Shown in pieces: positions 32,530-40,887 of a stretch of 64,000 nucleotides of DNA. Position 1 is the first letter of the stretch, and the number at the start of each line of letters is the position of its first letter. A model generated the notes under the pieces. It was given only the letters and a program-made list of their open reading frames with translations, did not search any database and was not told where the DNA came from. Where the stretch lies: positions 1-64,000 of the forward strand of contig NZ_BMVV01000011.1 of the NCBI RefSeq assembly GCF_014650895.1. Direction: 5' to 3'. This DNA is from Streptomyces omiyaensis. Its GTDB lineage: Bacteria; Actinomycetota; Actinomycetes; Streptomycetales; Streptomycetaceae. The position numbers and the translations under genes were made by a program.

Positions 32530-34080
32530 TCAGGACTCCTCGCCGTGACCACGCCCCTGGCCCCGCCCTCGCCCCGGGCCCGAGCCCTGGACGTGACCGT
32601 GGACGAGGTCGGGGTCGGCCACGCCCGGGCGCTCGCGCCAGAACGCGGGGGACCTCAGGCGCCAGACGAACATGATGAGCACGCCGGTGACGGCGATGCC
32701 GATGCCGATGACGAGCGGCGGGCCGAGCCCGAACCACGACGTGCCGCTGTACGAGTTCTCCGGGTCGGCCATGTCGGAGACCGACCGCACCAGGAGCCAG
32801 GCCAGCAGTCCCGCACCGGCCAGGGGACCGAGCCCGATCAGCAGGAAGTTGTGGACGCTCTCGAGGAGATGGTGCCGGTAGTAGACGGCGCAGGCCAGGC
32901 CGGTGAGCGCGTAGTAGAAGGAGATCAGGAGCGACAGCGCGGTGAGCGAGTCGAAGAGGGCGTTCTCGCTGATCCGGCTCACCACGAGGTACCAGGCGAT
33001 GGCGATGCCGGCGACCCACCACGTACTGACGTCGGGGGTGCGGAAGCGCGGGCTGATGTGGCTGTAGTGCGCGGGGAGCGCCCGGCGGCGCGCCATGGAC
33101 AGCGCGGTGCGCGAGGCCGGGATGATGGTGGTCTGGGTGGAGGCGATGGCGGAGGTGGAGACGGCGAGCAGCAGGATCCAGTCCCAGCCGCCCAGGACGT
33201 CCCCGGCGAGCTGGGCGAAGACGAACTCCTCCTCGCCGGCGTTCTCCGACAGGAACGCCGGACCCGCGTACGCCACGACCGCGAACCCCACGGACACGTA
33301 GGTCACGAGGAGGACGACGGTCGACCAGAGTCCCGCCTTGCCGGGCGCGCTCGCGGAGTCCTCGACCTCTTCGGTGAGGTTGACCGCCGATTCCCATCCC
33401 CAGTAGATGAAGACGCCGAGCAGCAGCCCGCCGGTCAGTGCGGCGCCGCCGGCGCCGAACGGATTGAGCCAGCCCAATTCCGGTTCGGCCGATGGGTACT
33501 TGCTCGTGCCGTTGTAGACGGCGTAGAGCGCCACGACGACGAAGACCAGCAGGCAGGCGACCTGGGCCAGGATGAGGACGTTCTGCACCTTGGCCGACAG
33601 CTCGGTGCCGATGACGCACACGGCCGTCATCACCAGGATGAGCAGCACGGTGAGCAGTTGGCGCACGAAGGTGTTGTCCACCCAGCCGTCGAGGCCGAAG
33701 GCGAGCAGCGCGAAGCTCACGGCCACGTCGGCGAGCGAGCCGACGACCAGGACGCCGGTCATCGCGATGGCCCATCCGCCCAGCCAGCCGGCCCAGGGGC
33801 CCATGGCGCGGGTGACCCAGGAGAAGGTCGTGCCGCAGTCCTGGTCGACCTTGTTGAGGTAGTAGAACGCCGAGGCGATCAGCAGCATCGGCACGAAGGA
33901 CGCGACCATCACGCCCGGCGCGTAGATGCCGACGAGGGCGACGATCGGGCCGATGACGGCGGCGAGCGAGTACGCGGGGGAGGTCGAGTTGAGCCCGATG
34001 ACGAGCGCGTCCACAAAACCGATCGCGTTGGACTTGAGGCCCACGGGGCGCCCGGTGGGCGCGGCATCCTCGGCGGCCAT
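32530..34080 (-). CDS. APC-superfamily amino acid permease, 516 aa
   Basis: About twelve hydrophobic segments. The start region has SLAAVIGPIVALVGIYAPGVMVASFVPM. GTTFSWVTRAMGPWAGWLGGWA and the ASRTALSMARRRALP loop are characteristic of the APC family. The C-terminal tail (about 40 residues) is Gly/Arg-rich. The downstream universal stress protein is coupled. Substrate unknown (amino acid or polyamine). Confidence 0.88.
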   Translation of the reverse strand: MAAEDAAPTGRPVGLKSNAIGFVDALVIGLNSTSPAYSLAAVIGPIVALVGIYAPGVMVASFVPMLLIASAFYYLNKVDQDCGTTFSWVTRAMGPWAGWLGGWAIAMTGVLVVGSLADVAVSFALLAFGLDGWVDNTFVRQLLTVLLILVMTAVCVIGTELSAKVQNVLILAQVACLLVFVVVALYAVYNGTSKYPSAEPELGWLNPFGAGGAALTGGLLLGVFIYWGWESAVNLTEEVEDSASAPGKAGLWSTVVLLVTYVSVGFAVVAYAGPAFLSENAGEEEFVFAQLAGDVLGGWDWILLLAVSTSAIASTQTTIIPASRTALSMARRRALPAHYSHISPRFRTPDVSTWWVAGIAIAWYLVVSRISENALFDSLTALSLLISFYYALTGLACAVYYRHHLLESVHNFLLIGLGPLAGAGLLAWLLVRSVSDMADPENSYSGTSWFGLGPPLVIGIGIAVTGVLIMFVWRLRSPAFWRERPGVADPDLVHGHVQGSGPGRGRGQGRGHGEES

Positions 34081-34479
34081 GTTCCCTCGCTCTCGACGAG
34101 CCGGACAGCACAGCGAGACCTACGCCTTCATCGTAGGGAGGCTCGACCTGGCGTGCACGCGCAGACGGCCACCGGGGTCACCGTCCGCGCGTGCGCGGTG
34201 CCCCCGGCGGCCGGAGGAACTCGCGCGAGACGCGCCGGCCCACCTGGACGGCATCGGTGGGAGCCTCGGCGTGCCGCCCGGACGGTTCGGGGACGGCGAT
34301 GAACCCGACACCGGGGGCGAGGGGAGGGGCAGGTCCGTCCTCCCCGGGTCCGAACGGTCTCGGCACGGTTCCCCCGGCGGCTCCGTCAAGGTGCGCGGCC
34401 TCGGCCCTTCGGGACCTGGCGCCCGCACGTGGGGTCATGCGGGCCGAGGGTGCCGCGGAGCGCAACGACGCGGTCGGGG
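34081..34479. other. Intergenic region, about 400 bases
   Basis: Contains the promoter area of the permease gene and a small CCTACG/CGTAGG inverted repeat (34118-34138). No gene is supported here. Confidence 0.5.
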
Positions 34480-34899
34480 TCACTCGGGCTGCGTGACGGT
34501 CAGGGCCCAGCGGATGTCGTCGCCGGAGGCGTCGACGTCTATCGTGAAGGAACCGGACTTCACCACACCCGGCTCCATGGTCACCGAACCCACGCCCGCG
34601 CTGCCGACGGGGCAGTCCACGGCGAAGGCGGCCACCTGCGCCTGCTGCCGCATCGTCACCCGCACGCCGCCGTCAGCTTCGCCTTCGCCTTCGCAGGCCA
34701 CGGTGAGCACGGTCGGCAGCCCCTCCCACGCCCCACCCGACGCGACGCCGCCGTCCCCCCTCATCTCCTCGACCCACACCAGGCCCTCGGGCCCGGGATG
34801 AGGGAGAAGCACCGACGCCGCAGCGGCGGGTACGGCGCTCGTTCCCGCCAGTGCGCATGCGGCCAGCATCACGGCGGTCATGGTCTTCTTCGCGCGCAT
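34480..34899 (-). CDS. Secreted hypothetical protein, 139 aa
   Basis: N-terminal Sec signal peptide (MRAKKTMTAVMLAACALAGTSAVPAAA, cleavage near 27-29). The mature part is beta-rich (LVWVEEM, RVTMRQQAQVAAFAVDC, SGSFTIDVDASGDDIRWALTV). No domain known to me. Two cysteines may form a disulfide. It is a single gene between the permease and the PEP-mutase-like gene. Confidence 0.75.
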   Translation of the reverse strand: MRAKKTMTAVMLAACALAGTSAVPAAAASVLLPHPGPEGLVWVEEMRGDGGVASGGAWEGLPTVLTVACEGEGEADGGVRVTMRQQAQVAAFAVDCPVGSAGVGSVTMEPGVVKSGSFTIDVDASGDDIRWALTVTQPE

Positions 34900-35051
34900 C
34901 ACAACTGCTCCTGTTCCAGGTGGACATGGAGAAGGCAGCCTCACAGGAAGCGGGTGTCCCGTCATGAGTACGGGTACTCATGACGGGATCGTCGACCCGT
35001 GTACGGAGGGCGCCGTTCCGTGCCTCCGGCCGCCCCGCGCGGTCAGCGCGG

Positions 35052-35870
35052 TCAGCGCGGGTTCGGGAAAAGGCCGTCGAGTTCGGGGAAGGAGAGGGTG
35101 TCGGCGGGCGGGTGGTGGGCCCCGGTGCCGTACAGCTGCCGCGCGGCGTGGCGGGTGGCCGTGTAGGCGGCCTGGGCGACGCCCGGTCCGAGGCTGACGC
35201 GGGCGACGCCGAGGGCGGCCAGTTCGGTGACGTTCGGCGCTCCGGGACCGGCCATGACGTTCAGGGGGACGGAGATGCCCGAGGCGAGCTCCGCGAGGGT
35301 GGCGGGGTCGGTGACGCCGGGGACGAAGATGCCGTCGGCGCCGGCGTCCGCGTACGCGCGTGCCCGCTCCAGGGTGTGCTGCAGACGGGTGGCGGGGTCG
35401 CCGAGGCCGAACAGGTAGGTGTCGGTGCGGGCGTTGACGAAGAGCGGTACGCCGGCTCGTTCCGCCGCGGTCCGTGCGGCCGTGATCCGCGCCCCGAGTT
35501 CGGCGGGCGGCCGGGTCCCGTCCTCGATGTTGATGCCGACGGCTCCCGCTTCGAGGACCCGCGTGACGGTCTCGGCGACACCGGACGCGTCCTTGCCGTA
35601 TCCGCCTTCGATGTCGGCGGTGACCGGCACCTCGACCGCCGCGGCGATGCGGGCGATCGTGTCCACCACGAGGTCGGGAGGGAGGGTCTCCCCGTCCGGG
35701 TGGCCGAGCGACCAGGCGACGCCGGCGCTGGTGGTGGCGACCGCGGGCGCCCCCGCGGCCTCGATGAGGCGGGCGCTGGCCACGTCCCAGGCGTTGGCGA
35801 GCGCGAGGGGGCGTGCGGCGCTGTGGAGGGAGCGGAAGAGCCGGGCCTTGTCCTTGTGCGTGGTGATCAT
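35052..35870 (-). CDS. Isocitrate lyase / PEP mutase-family enzyme, 272 aa
   Basis: A TIM-barrel enzyme of the PEP mutase/isocitrate lyase superfamily. NAWDVASARLIEAAGAPAVATTSAGVA at the start, VPVTADIEGGYG and VGINIEDGT (metal-binding Asp/Glu) match. NARTDTYL and GADGIFVPG complete the barrel. Such proteins (2,3-dimethylmalate lyase, phosphonopyruvate hydrolase-type) cleave C-C bonds. The precise substrate is unknown. Confidence 0.88.
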   Translation of the reverse strand: MITTHKDKARLFRSLHSAARPLALANAWDVASARLIEAAGAPAVATTSAGVAWSLGHPDGETLPPDLVVDTIARIAAAVEVPVTADIEGGYGKDASGVAETVTRVLEAGAVGINIEDGTRPPAELGARITAARTAAERAGVPLFVNARTDTYLFGLGDPATRLQHTLERARAYADAGADGIFVPGVTDPATLAELASGISVPLNVMAGPGAPNVTELAALGVARVSLGPGVAQAAYTATRHAARQLYGTGAHHPPADTLSFPELDGLFPNPR

Positions 35871-36027
35871 GTCCTCAGCCAACCAGCTGTCCTTCCTCGT
35901 GTCCGGCAGAAATCCGACACGGTCGTCGTCCGCCCGGCAGATCCGGCAGACCCGGTCCCAGCCGCAGCCGCACCCCGGCCGCATCCGCATGCGTCTCCGT
36001 GTGCGGATCCGGCATCGGCGCGGAGGG

Positions 36028-37560
36028 TCAGCTCCTGGACGTGCTCCAGCCGTTGGTCGTCGTGACGAGGAGGGCGCCTTGGTGGAGGTCGAGGGTGCGG
36101 GCGGACCCGGGGATGCCGGTACGGGTGAACGGGCCGGGCCCGCGGAACGCTTCGGTGCGGAGGTGGAAGGAGTTCGGCTCGACGCATTCGACCGTGCGCA
36201 CGCGCCAGGCCTGCGAGGGGTCGCGTCCGTGGGGCGGGAGGGCGAACTGGAGCTGGGCGGTGGCGTGGCGTTCGGTCCGGTGGTCGAGGTGTGCCGCTGT
36301 CCAGGAGGCCATGAGGAGGGCCGCCCGTGGTGCTGTCTCGGGCGCGGGCGGGAGCACGGTGGCGGCTGTGGTGCCGAGGTGGGAGGGGGGTGCGGAGGTG
36401 GAGGAGGGGATGGAGGGGGACGGGCGGTCGGGGGGTAAAGAAGTCTCAATAATGTCCGGGCGGCCTGCTCGTTCTTCGAGGACGGCGGAGAACCAGCGGG
36501 CGGCGTTCGGGCCGCCCTGGTCGGCCCAGGTCCGGATCAGGTCCCGGAAGGCCGCTTCGCGGTGGCGGGTGCCGCGCCGGGAGCCGGCGGCCAGGATCGC
36601 CGCGCCCGCTCCCGAGAACGCCCGGCACAGTGTCCGTACGGGAACGCGGTCCGCGCGAGCGGCGTAACGTACCGAGCGGAGCTCCAGCATGGAGTGATGG
36701 AGAAGAACGGCGGCGGCACGGGCGTCGGGGCCCGGCTCTCCGCCCGGCGGCCCGCTCGGGCGGCCCGGCCGGGGGGTACGGGGAGGGGTGACCGCGTCCG
36801 CGCGCCGGCCGGCGGCCGACAGGTGCCAGGAGCGGTCGTCCAGGCGGTACTCGCCGCCGGCGGCGCGGAGTCGGCCGTTCGGGCCCAGGGAGACGTCGGT
36901 CCGCCCCGGTCCGGCGGTCAGGACGACGCCCTGCGCGTCGGCGAGGTCGAAGGCGACGGCGGTGACGTCGTCCAGCCATACGCCCAGCAGGGCGGGCGGC
37001 GCGGGCGCGTCGACGGCGAACGTCCGGCCGACGACCAGCTGGAGGAAGGCGGTCAGGCGCGTACCGGCGCGCTCCACCCGCAGGTGGCGGACGGTCGCCG
37101 ATGCCAGGTCGTAGTCGGGGGCCAGCTCGTCCACGGTCCGGGGCGTGATCCGGTGCTGCGGCGCCATGACGTGTCCGAGATGGTCACGGCCCGGCGGGTG
37201 CGGTGCGGCCGGTGGCAGGTGTGCTTCGACGTCGTACCCGGCGATCGCGGCCTGCTCGGCCATCCACCCGCGGCGTCGCTCGCCGAACGCGGCCATCCAG
37301 CGCAGCACGGTCGTCGCGCGCCTCTCGCGTTCACCGGCATCGGACGTGCTTGCGGCCCAGAACAGCGGAAACAGGTTGTTGTCCCACACGTCCGACGCCG
37401 CGCGGATGGTCTCGCGGTCGAACAGCCGGGCGTCTGCCGCCGCTTCCGCCATCTGGTGCAGTGAGCGGTCCAGCAGGGCCGCCAGGAGGGACATCGCCGA
37501 CGTGGGGTGCGCGGGCGGGCGCGGGGCGTCGGGCGGGAGAGGAGGGGTGGGTAGGGCCAC
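36028..37560 (-). CDS. Hypothetical protein, 510 aa
   Basis: Not recognised. A helix-rich N-terminal half (LLDRSLHQMAEAAADARLFDRETIRAASDVWD) and a C-terminal half with HTH-like RDLIRTWADQGGPNAARWF and beta strands (HATAQLQFALPPHG). The middle is a Pro/Gly-rich linker. An alternative ATG at 37494 would shorten it by 22 residues; the GTG at 37560 is used by the longest frame. No membrane segments. Confidence 0.6.
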   Translation of the reverse strand: MALPTPPLPPDAPRPPAHPTSAMSLLAALLDRSLHQMAEAAADARLFDRETIRAASDVWDNNLFPLFWAASTSDAGERERRATTVLRWMAAFGERRRGWMAEQAAIAGYDVEAHLPPAAPHPPGRDHLGHVMAPQHRITPRTVDELAPDYDLASATVRHLRVERAGTRLTAFLQLVVGRTFAVDAPAPPALLGVWLDDVTAVAFDLADAQGVVLTAGPGRTDVSLGPNGRLRAAGGEYRLDDRSWHLSAAGRRADAVTPPRTPRPGRPSGPPGGEPGPDARAAAVLLHHSMLELRSVRYAARADRVPVRTLCRAFSGAGAAILAAGSRRGTRHREAAFRDLIRTWADQGGPNAARWFSAVLEERAGRPDIIETSLPPDRPSPSIPSSTSAPPSHLGTTAATVLPPAPETAPRAALLMASWTAAHLDHRTERHATAQLQFALPPHGRDPSQAWRVRTVECVEPNSFHLRTEAFRGPGPFTRTGIPGSARTLDLHQGALLVTTTNGWSTSRS

Positions 37561-37784
37561 GTGGTGATCGTCGCACGTTCTTGGACGGCGGCTGATGGCT
37601 GATGGCTAGTGTCTGGTGGCTGACGGCCGGCGGGGCGCGGGAGGCGTGGTGCCGCTGCCGTCTCCGGCGGGTGCGGGGCGTCCGGGTGGGTGTCCTCCGT
37701 TGGGGCCGTCCGTGGGACGGGTGGGATGGGCGGGGGAAGGGCTAGTGGGGCATCCGAGCGCCACCGTCGTCGAGGAGTCCGCGT

Positions 37785-38321
37785 ATGGTCCGCACGCTCG
37801 CCCTTGTCCTGGCCGGCGCCACCGCGCTCGCCGTGCCTCCCCCGGCCGCCGGGTCCGGTCCCGGCAGGGCGGCGGTGGACAGGGCGGTCACCTATCGGGC
37901 GACCGCTCCGTACCAGCAGCACGCCACCGGAGTGCGGGCCGGTTACCGGCCCGACCGGTACTGCGTGTTCGACCGGGTGGGCGGTACGGGTGCGCTGGGC
38001 TACCCGCACTTCAACCACGCCTACGACAACTCGACGGACCCGGCGAAGCCCACCGCCCTCCTCTACGAGGACGACGGCAGGGGCGGCAAGCGGCTCGTCG
38101 GGGTGCAGTGGACGGTGTACGACCGTGACCAGGACCCGCGGACGGACGGGGACCGGCCGACCATGTTCGGGGTGCCGTTCAAGGGTCCCCATCGCGGCAA
38201 CTTTCCCGGGCAGCCCGTCCACTACGCGCTGCACCTGTGGCTGTGGAAGAAGAACCCGAAGGGTCGGTTCACGACGTACAACCCGGCGGTCACCTGCCTC
38301 CCGGGGACGACCCGTCCCTAG
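37785..38321 (+). CDS. Secreted hypothetical protein, 178 aa
   Basis: Signal peptide of about 23 residues (MVRTLALVLAGATALAVPPPAAGS). The mature domain has aromatic-rich segments (VTYRATAPYQQHATGV, FNHAYDNSTD, ALHLWLWKKNPKGRF). Two Cys residues (about 62 and 170) could form a disulfide. No family is recognised by me. It is followed by a strong hairpin. Confidence 0.75.
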   Translation: MVRTLALVLAGATALAVPPPAAGSGPGRAAVDRAVTYRATAPYQQHATGVRAGYRPDRYCVFDRVGGTGALGYPHFNHAYDNSTDPAKPTALLYEDDGRGGKRLVGVQWTVYDRDQDPRTDGDRPTMFGVPFKGPHRGNFPGQPVHYALHLWLWKKNPKGRFTTYNPAVTCLPGTTRP

Positions 38322-38322
38322 C

Positions 38323-38349
38323 CGCGCCCGCCTCCCCGAGGCGGGCGCG
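38323..38349. terminator. Hairpin downstream of the secreted protein gene
   Basis: A 12-bp stem (CGCGCCCGCCTC / GAGGCGGGCGCG) with loop CCC, starting two bases after the stop at 38321. Typical actinobacterial intrinsic terminator; it is also between convergent genes. Confidence 0.8.
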
Positions 38350-38469
38350 CGCCGGGCACGGGCACCGGATCGACCTCCCGATCCGCCGGGGCGGGGACGG
38401 GGAAGGAGCCGAGCCGGGGTCAGGGGCGGCGTCAGGACCGGGAGCCCGTGCGGTCCCGTGGACGCCTGG

Positions 38470-39132
38470 TCACGGCGTTCCCGGGTGGGGGCGGTCGGGG
38501 GCAGCGGCTTCGAGGGCGTCGATGCTGCCGGACATGACGGTGCGGATGTGTGCGGTGAGGTGTTCGAGGGGCCAGTCCCACCAGGCCAGTGCGAGGAGCC
38601 GTGCGACGTCGGCGTCGCCGAAGCGGCGGCGGAGCAGGCGGGCGGGATTGCCGCCGACGACGCCGTAGTCGGGGACGTCGTCGACGACGACGGAGCCGGA
38701 GGCGACGATCGCGCCGTGTCCGATGCGGACGCCGGGCATCACCAGGGCCCCGTACCCGATCCAGACGTCGTTCCCGACGACGGTGTCGCCGCGTCCGGGC
38801 AGTCCGGTGATGAGGTCGGCGTGCTCGGCCCAGGATCCGCCCATGATCGGGAAGGGGAAGGTGGAGGGACCGTCCATGCGGTGGTTGGCGCCGTTCATGA
38901 GGAACCGCACGCCTTCGCCGAGGGCGCAGAACTTCCCGATGACCAGCTTCTCGGGGCCGTAGTGGTAGAGGACGTTCTTCGTCTCGAAGGCGGTCGGATC
39001 GTCCGGGTCGTCGTAGTACGTGAACTCGCCGGCTTCGATCAGGGGCGAGGTCAGCAGGGGTTTGAGGAGCACGACGCGGGGCTGTCCGGGGATCGGGTGG
39101 AGCCGGGTCGGGTCGGCGGGGTGGAGCGGCAC
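38470..39132 (-). CDS. CatB-type O-acetyltransferase (xenobiotic acetyltransferase family), 220 aa
   Basis: Left-handed beta-helix acetyltransferase: IGKFCALGEGVRFLMNGANHRMDGPSTFPF, then VVGNDVWIGYGALVMPGVRIGHGAIVASGSVV hexapeptide repeats and GNPARLLRRRF match Vat/CatB streptogramin- or chloramphenicol-acetyltransferase relatives. The catalytic His is in NHRMDG. A GGAGG Shine-Dalgarno supports the GTG at 39132. The drug substrate is unknown. Confidence 0.85.
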   Translation of the reverse strand: MPLHPADPTRLHPIPGQPRVVLLKPLLTSPLIEAGEFTYYDDPDDPTAFETKNVLYHYGPEKLVIGKFCALGEGVRFLMNGANHRMDGPSTFPFPIMGGSWAEHADLITGLPGRGDTVVGNDVWIGYGALVMPGVRIGHGAIVASGSVVVDDVPDYGVVGGNPARLLRRRFGDADVARLLALAWWDWPLEHLTAHIRTVMSGSIDALEAAAPDRPHPGTP

Positions 39133-39159
39133 GGGCGGTGCCTCCTTCCTTCTACGGCA

Positions 39160-39223
39160 CGACACGTACCGTTCCGTCAGGAAAGTGCACGGGTCCGCCT
39201 CCCGTCAAAACGACACGTGCCGT
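39160..39223. promoter_or_regulatory. Repeated ACGT-centred element upstream of CatB gene
   Basis: CGACACGTACCGT (39160-39172) and CGACACGTGCCGT (39211-39223) differ at one base and lie 51 bases apart in the acetyltransferase promoter region. Each is an imperfect palindrome around ACGT. They may be operator sites for an unlinked regulator. Confidence 0.45.
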
Positions 39224-39225
39224 GC

Positions 39226-39250
39226 CGTGTCGTGTCGTGTCGTGTCGTGT
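39226..39250. repeat. Five tandem CGTGT pentamers
   Basis: CGTGT is repeated five times, directly after the second CGACACGTGCCGT element. Confidence 0.9.
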
Positions 39251-39324
39251 CGACAAGCGGGCGGCATCGACCCGTCGGCACGCAGGGCGTTCTCCCAGGC
39301 GCCGTCCGCAGCCCAGCGCCGATG

Positions 39325-39338
39325 TTGAACGCGTTCAA
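39325..39338. promoter_or_regulatory. Perfect 14-bp TetR-type palindrome
   Basis: TTGAACGCGTTCAA is a perfect palindrome of the classic TetR-operator form. It lies in the divergent promoter region of the acetyltransferase and the lipoprotein, without a neighbouring regulator gene. Confidence 0.55.
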
Positions 39339-39412
39339 TAGATCTGGCAAGGTATCTCTCCACGGCCCGCTCCTCCCAGTCGGCCGATGCGGACCGAGGG
39401 CGGGAGGTCCTG

Positions 39413-39925
39413 GTGACGGGCATCAGCAGACGGCGCGGGCGGGTGGCGGCGCCCCTGGCCGGCCTGGTGGCGGTCCTGGCTGCTCTGACCGCGTGCGCCG
39501 GCCCCTTCCAGTACTACGAGGGAACAGGGGTCCACGACGCCACGGCAGCGGAAGTCGCCGGACACTGGGAAAACGTCGAGGGAACCCGCGTGGTGCTCCA
39601 CGAGGGCGGCACGGCTCTTCTCGAAAAGCTCGACGAGCAGGACTTCGCCTTCGAGGACGGCCGGCGCCTCTCCGGTACGGGGACCTGGCAACTGACCGAC
39701 GAAGAGGGCGGACAGGTCGTCCGGCTCGCGCTGACGGCCCGGACCCGGGTGGAGAGCCGTTCCTCCGCGGCGACCACCGCCGCCTCGGCTCCTGAGCCCC
39801 CGTCGGCGTACACGTGGTCCTTCCACGTGGACCGCGATCGGCACGACGGGTTGAGGCTGTTCTTCTTCTACGGCGATCCCGACCTCGGGAACACCTACGT
39901 GATGACACGCGAGACGGGGCCGTAG
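39413..39925 (+). CDS. Lipoprotein of unknown function, 170 aa
   Basis: Signal peptide with lipobox LTAC-AG (cleavage before the Cys near residue 28). The mature domain contains HWENVEGTRVVLHEGG and GTWQLTDEEGGQVVRLAL, a small beta-barrel-like pattern seen in many actinobacterial lipoproteins. Start GTG with GGGAGG upstream. Confidence 0.78.
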   Translation: MTGISRRRGRVAAPLAGLVAVLAALTACAGPFQYYEGTGVHDATAAEVAGHWENVEGTRVVLHEGGTALLEKLDEQDFAFEDGRRLSGTGTWQLTDEEGGQVVRLALTARTRVESRSSAATTAASAPEPPSAYTWSFHVDRDRHDGLRLFFFYGDPDLGNTYVMTRETGP

Positions 39926-40245
39926 CCATGCGGCGATCGCGACGACCGGCGCCGGCGACGCCAAGCGGTCGCCCGTCGCGCCGGCGAGGGCTGCTCGCCG
40001 GCGACCACCCCCCGACCGCCCTGCCGGGGTATCGGCAGCGGCCCGGCAGCGTCGTCACGTACGGCACGAGTCCCTTCCGTCCGCTCCACTCCAGCCGGCC
40101 GACGAAACCCACAGGGCAGACGGAGGGACCCTGCCGAAGTGCCGGGCGGGTGTCCCGTTTCGATCGATCCGGCGGGTCCGGCCGGCCGGCGGACGTCTGG
40201 ACGGCCCCGTGCAGAGTCTGCTGTCCTGGGGCGAGGGGGAATTCC
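39926..40245. other. Intergenic region, about 320 bases
   Basis: Holds a terminator hairpin just after the lipoprotein gene; no supported gene in the remainder. Confidence 0.5.
39979..40003 (+). terminator. Hairpin downstream of the lipoprotein gene
   Basis: CGCCGGCGAG pairs with CTCGCCGGCG around the loop GGCTG. Confidence 0.65.
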
Positions 40246-40887
40246 ATGAAGAGCGACGAGCACGAGACACCGTCGGAGCAGGAAGCCGACAGGCGGCCCC
40301 ATCCCGCGCCGGGCGGGCTCGACGTGCACGCCGTCGTCGGCGTGGCCGAGGTCACCGGCGCGCTCGTCACCGCCGGCATCGACTGGATGGCCGCCACCGT
40401 CTTCCAGGAAGCCCTCCAACGCGCCGCGAGCGACGGCTACGACAGCGCCCGCTCCTTCTTCACCTCCCTGCGCACGCGGCTGACAGCGACTCACCGTGCC
40501 CCAGGCCGCTCGGAGAGCATGTGCGGGGCAGTCCTCAGAGCGGTGTCGGGGGCGCGTCGCGGTGCCGGTCCGGTGGGGCGAGCAGGGCGCGCCAGCGGGG
40601 CTGTTCGGCGATCAGGCTTGCCGCGGCCAGTACCGTCACGGCGACGGCCGCCCACGTCGGCCAGGCCGTCCAGGAGGAGACGACCGCCGCGGCCAGGTGG
40701 AGCAGCACCACGGCGACGGTCACCGCGCCCGGGACCGGTACGAGGATCTTCTCCCTGTCCATCCCGTGGTCGCCGGGGGTGGCGAAGAGCGCCAGCGCGG
40801 CGACCAGGAGGAGCACCGATGCCACGGCCAGGAGGACGGAGTGCGGGGCGAGCGCCCAGGGGGTGGCGACCCACGCGGCCAGCATGA
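40246..40887 (+). CDS. Hypothetical protein, 213 aa, 3' half antisense to MFS/DUF2568 gene
   Basis: Good start: ATG with GAGGGG six bases upstream. The first ~85 residues look protein-like (helical: VVGVAEVTGALVTAGIDWMAATVFQEALQRA, then SARSFFTSLRTRL), while the rest is Arg/Pro-rich and runs opposite the DUF2568-like coding region. The original gene probably ended earlier, and a stop was lost; the true 3' end is uncertain. Confidence 0.5.
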   Translation: MKSDEHETPSEQEADRRPHPAPGGLDVHAVVGVAEVTGALVTAGIDWMAATVFQEALQRAASDGYDSARSFFTSLRTRLTATHRAPGRSESMCGAVLRAVSGARRGAGPVGRAGRASGAVRRSGLPRPVPSRRRPPTSARPSRRRRPPRPGGAAPRRRSPRPGPVRGSSPCPSRGRRGWRRAPARRPGGAPMPRPGGRSAGRAPRGWRPTRPA

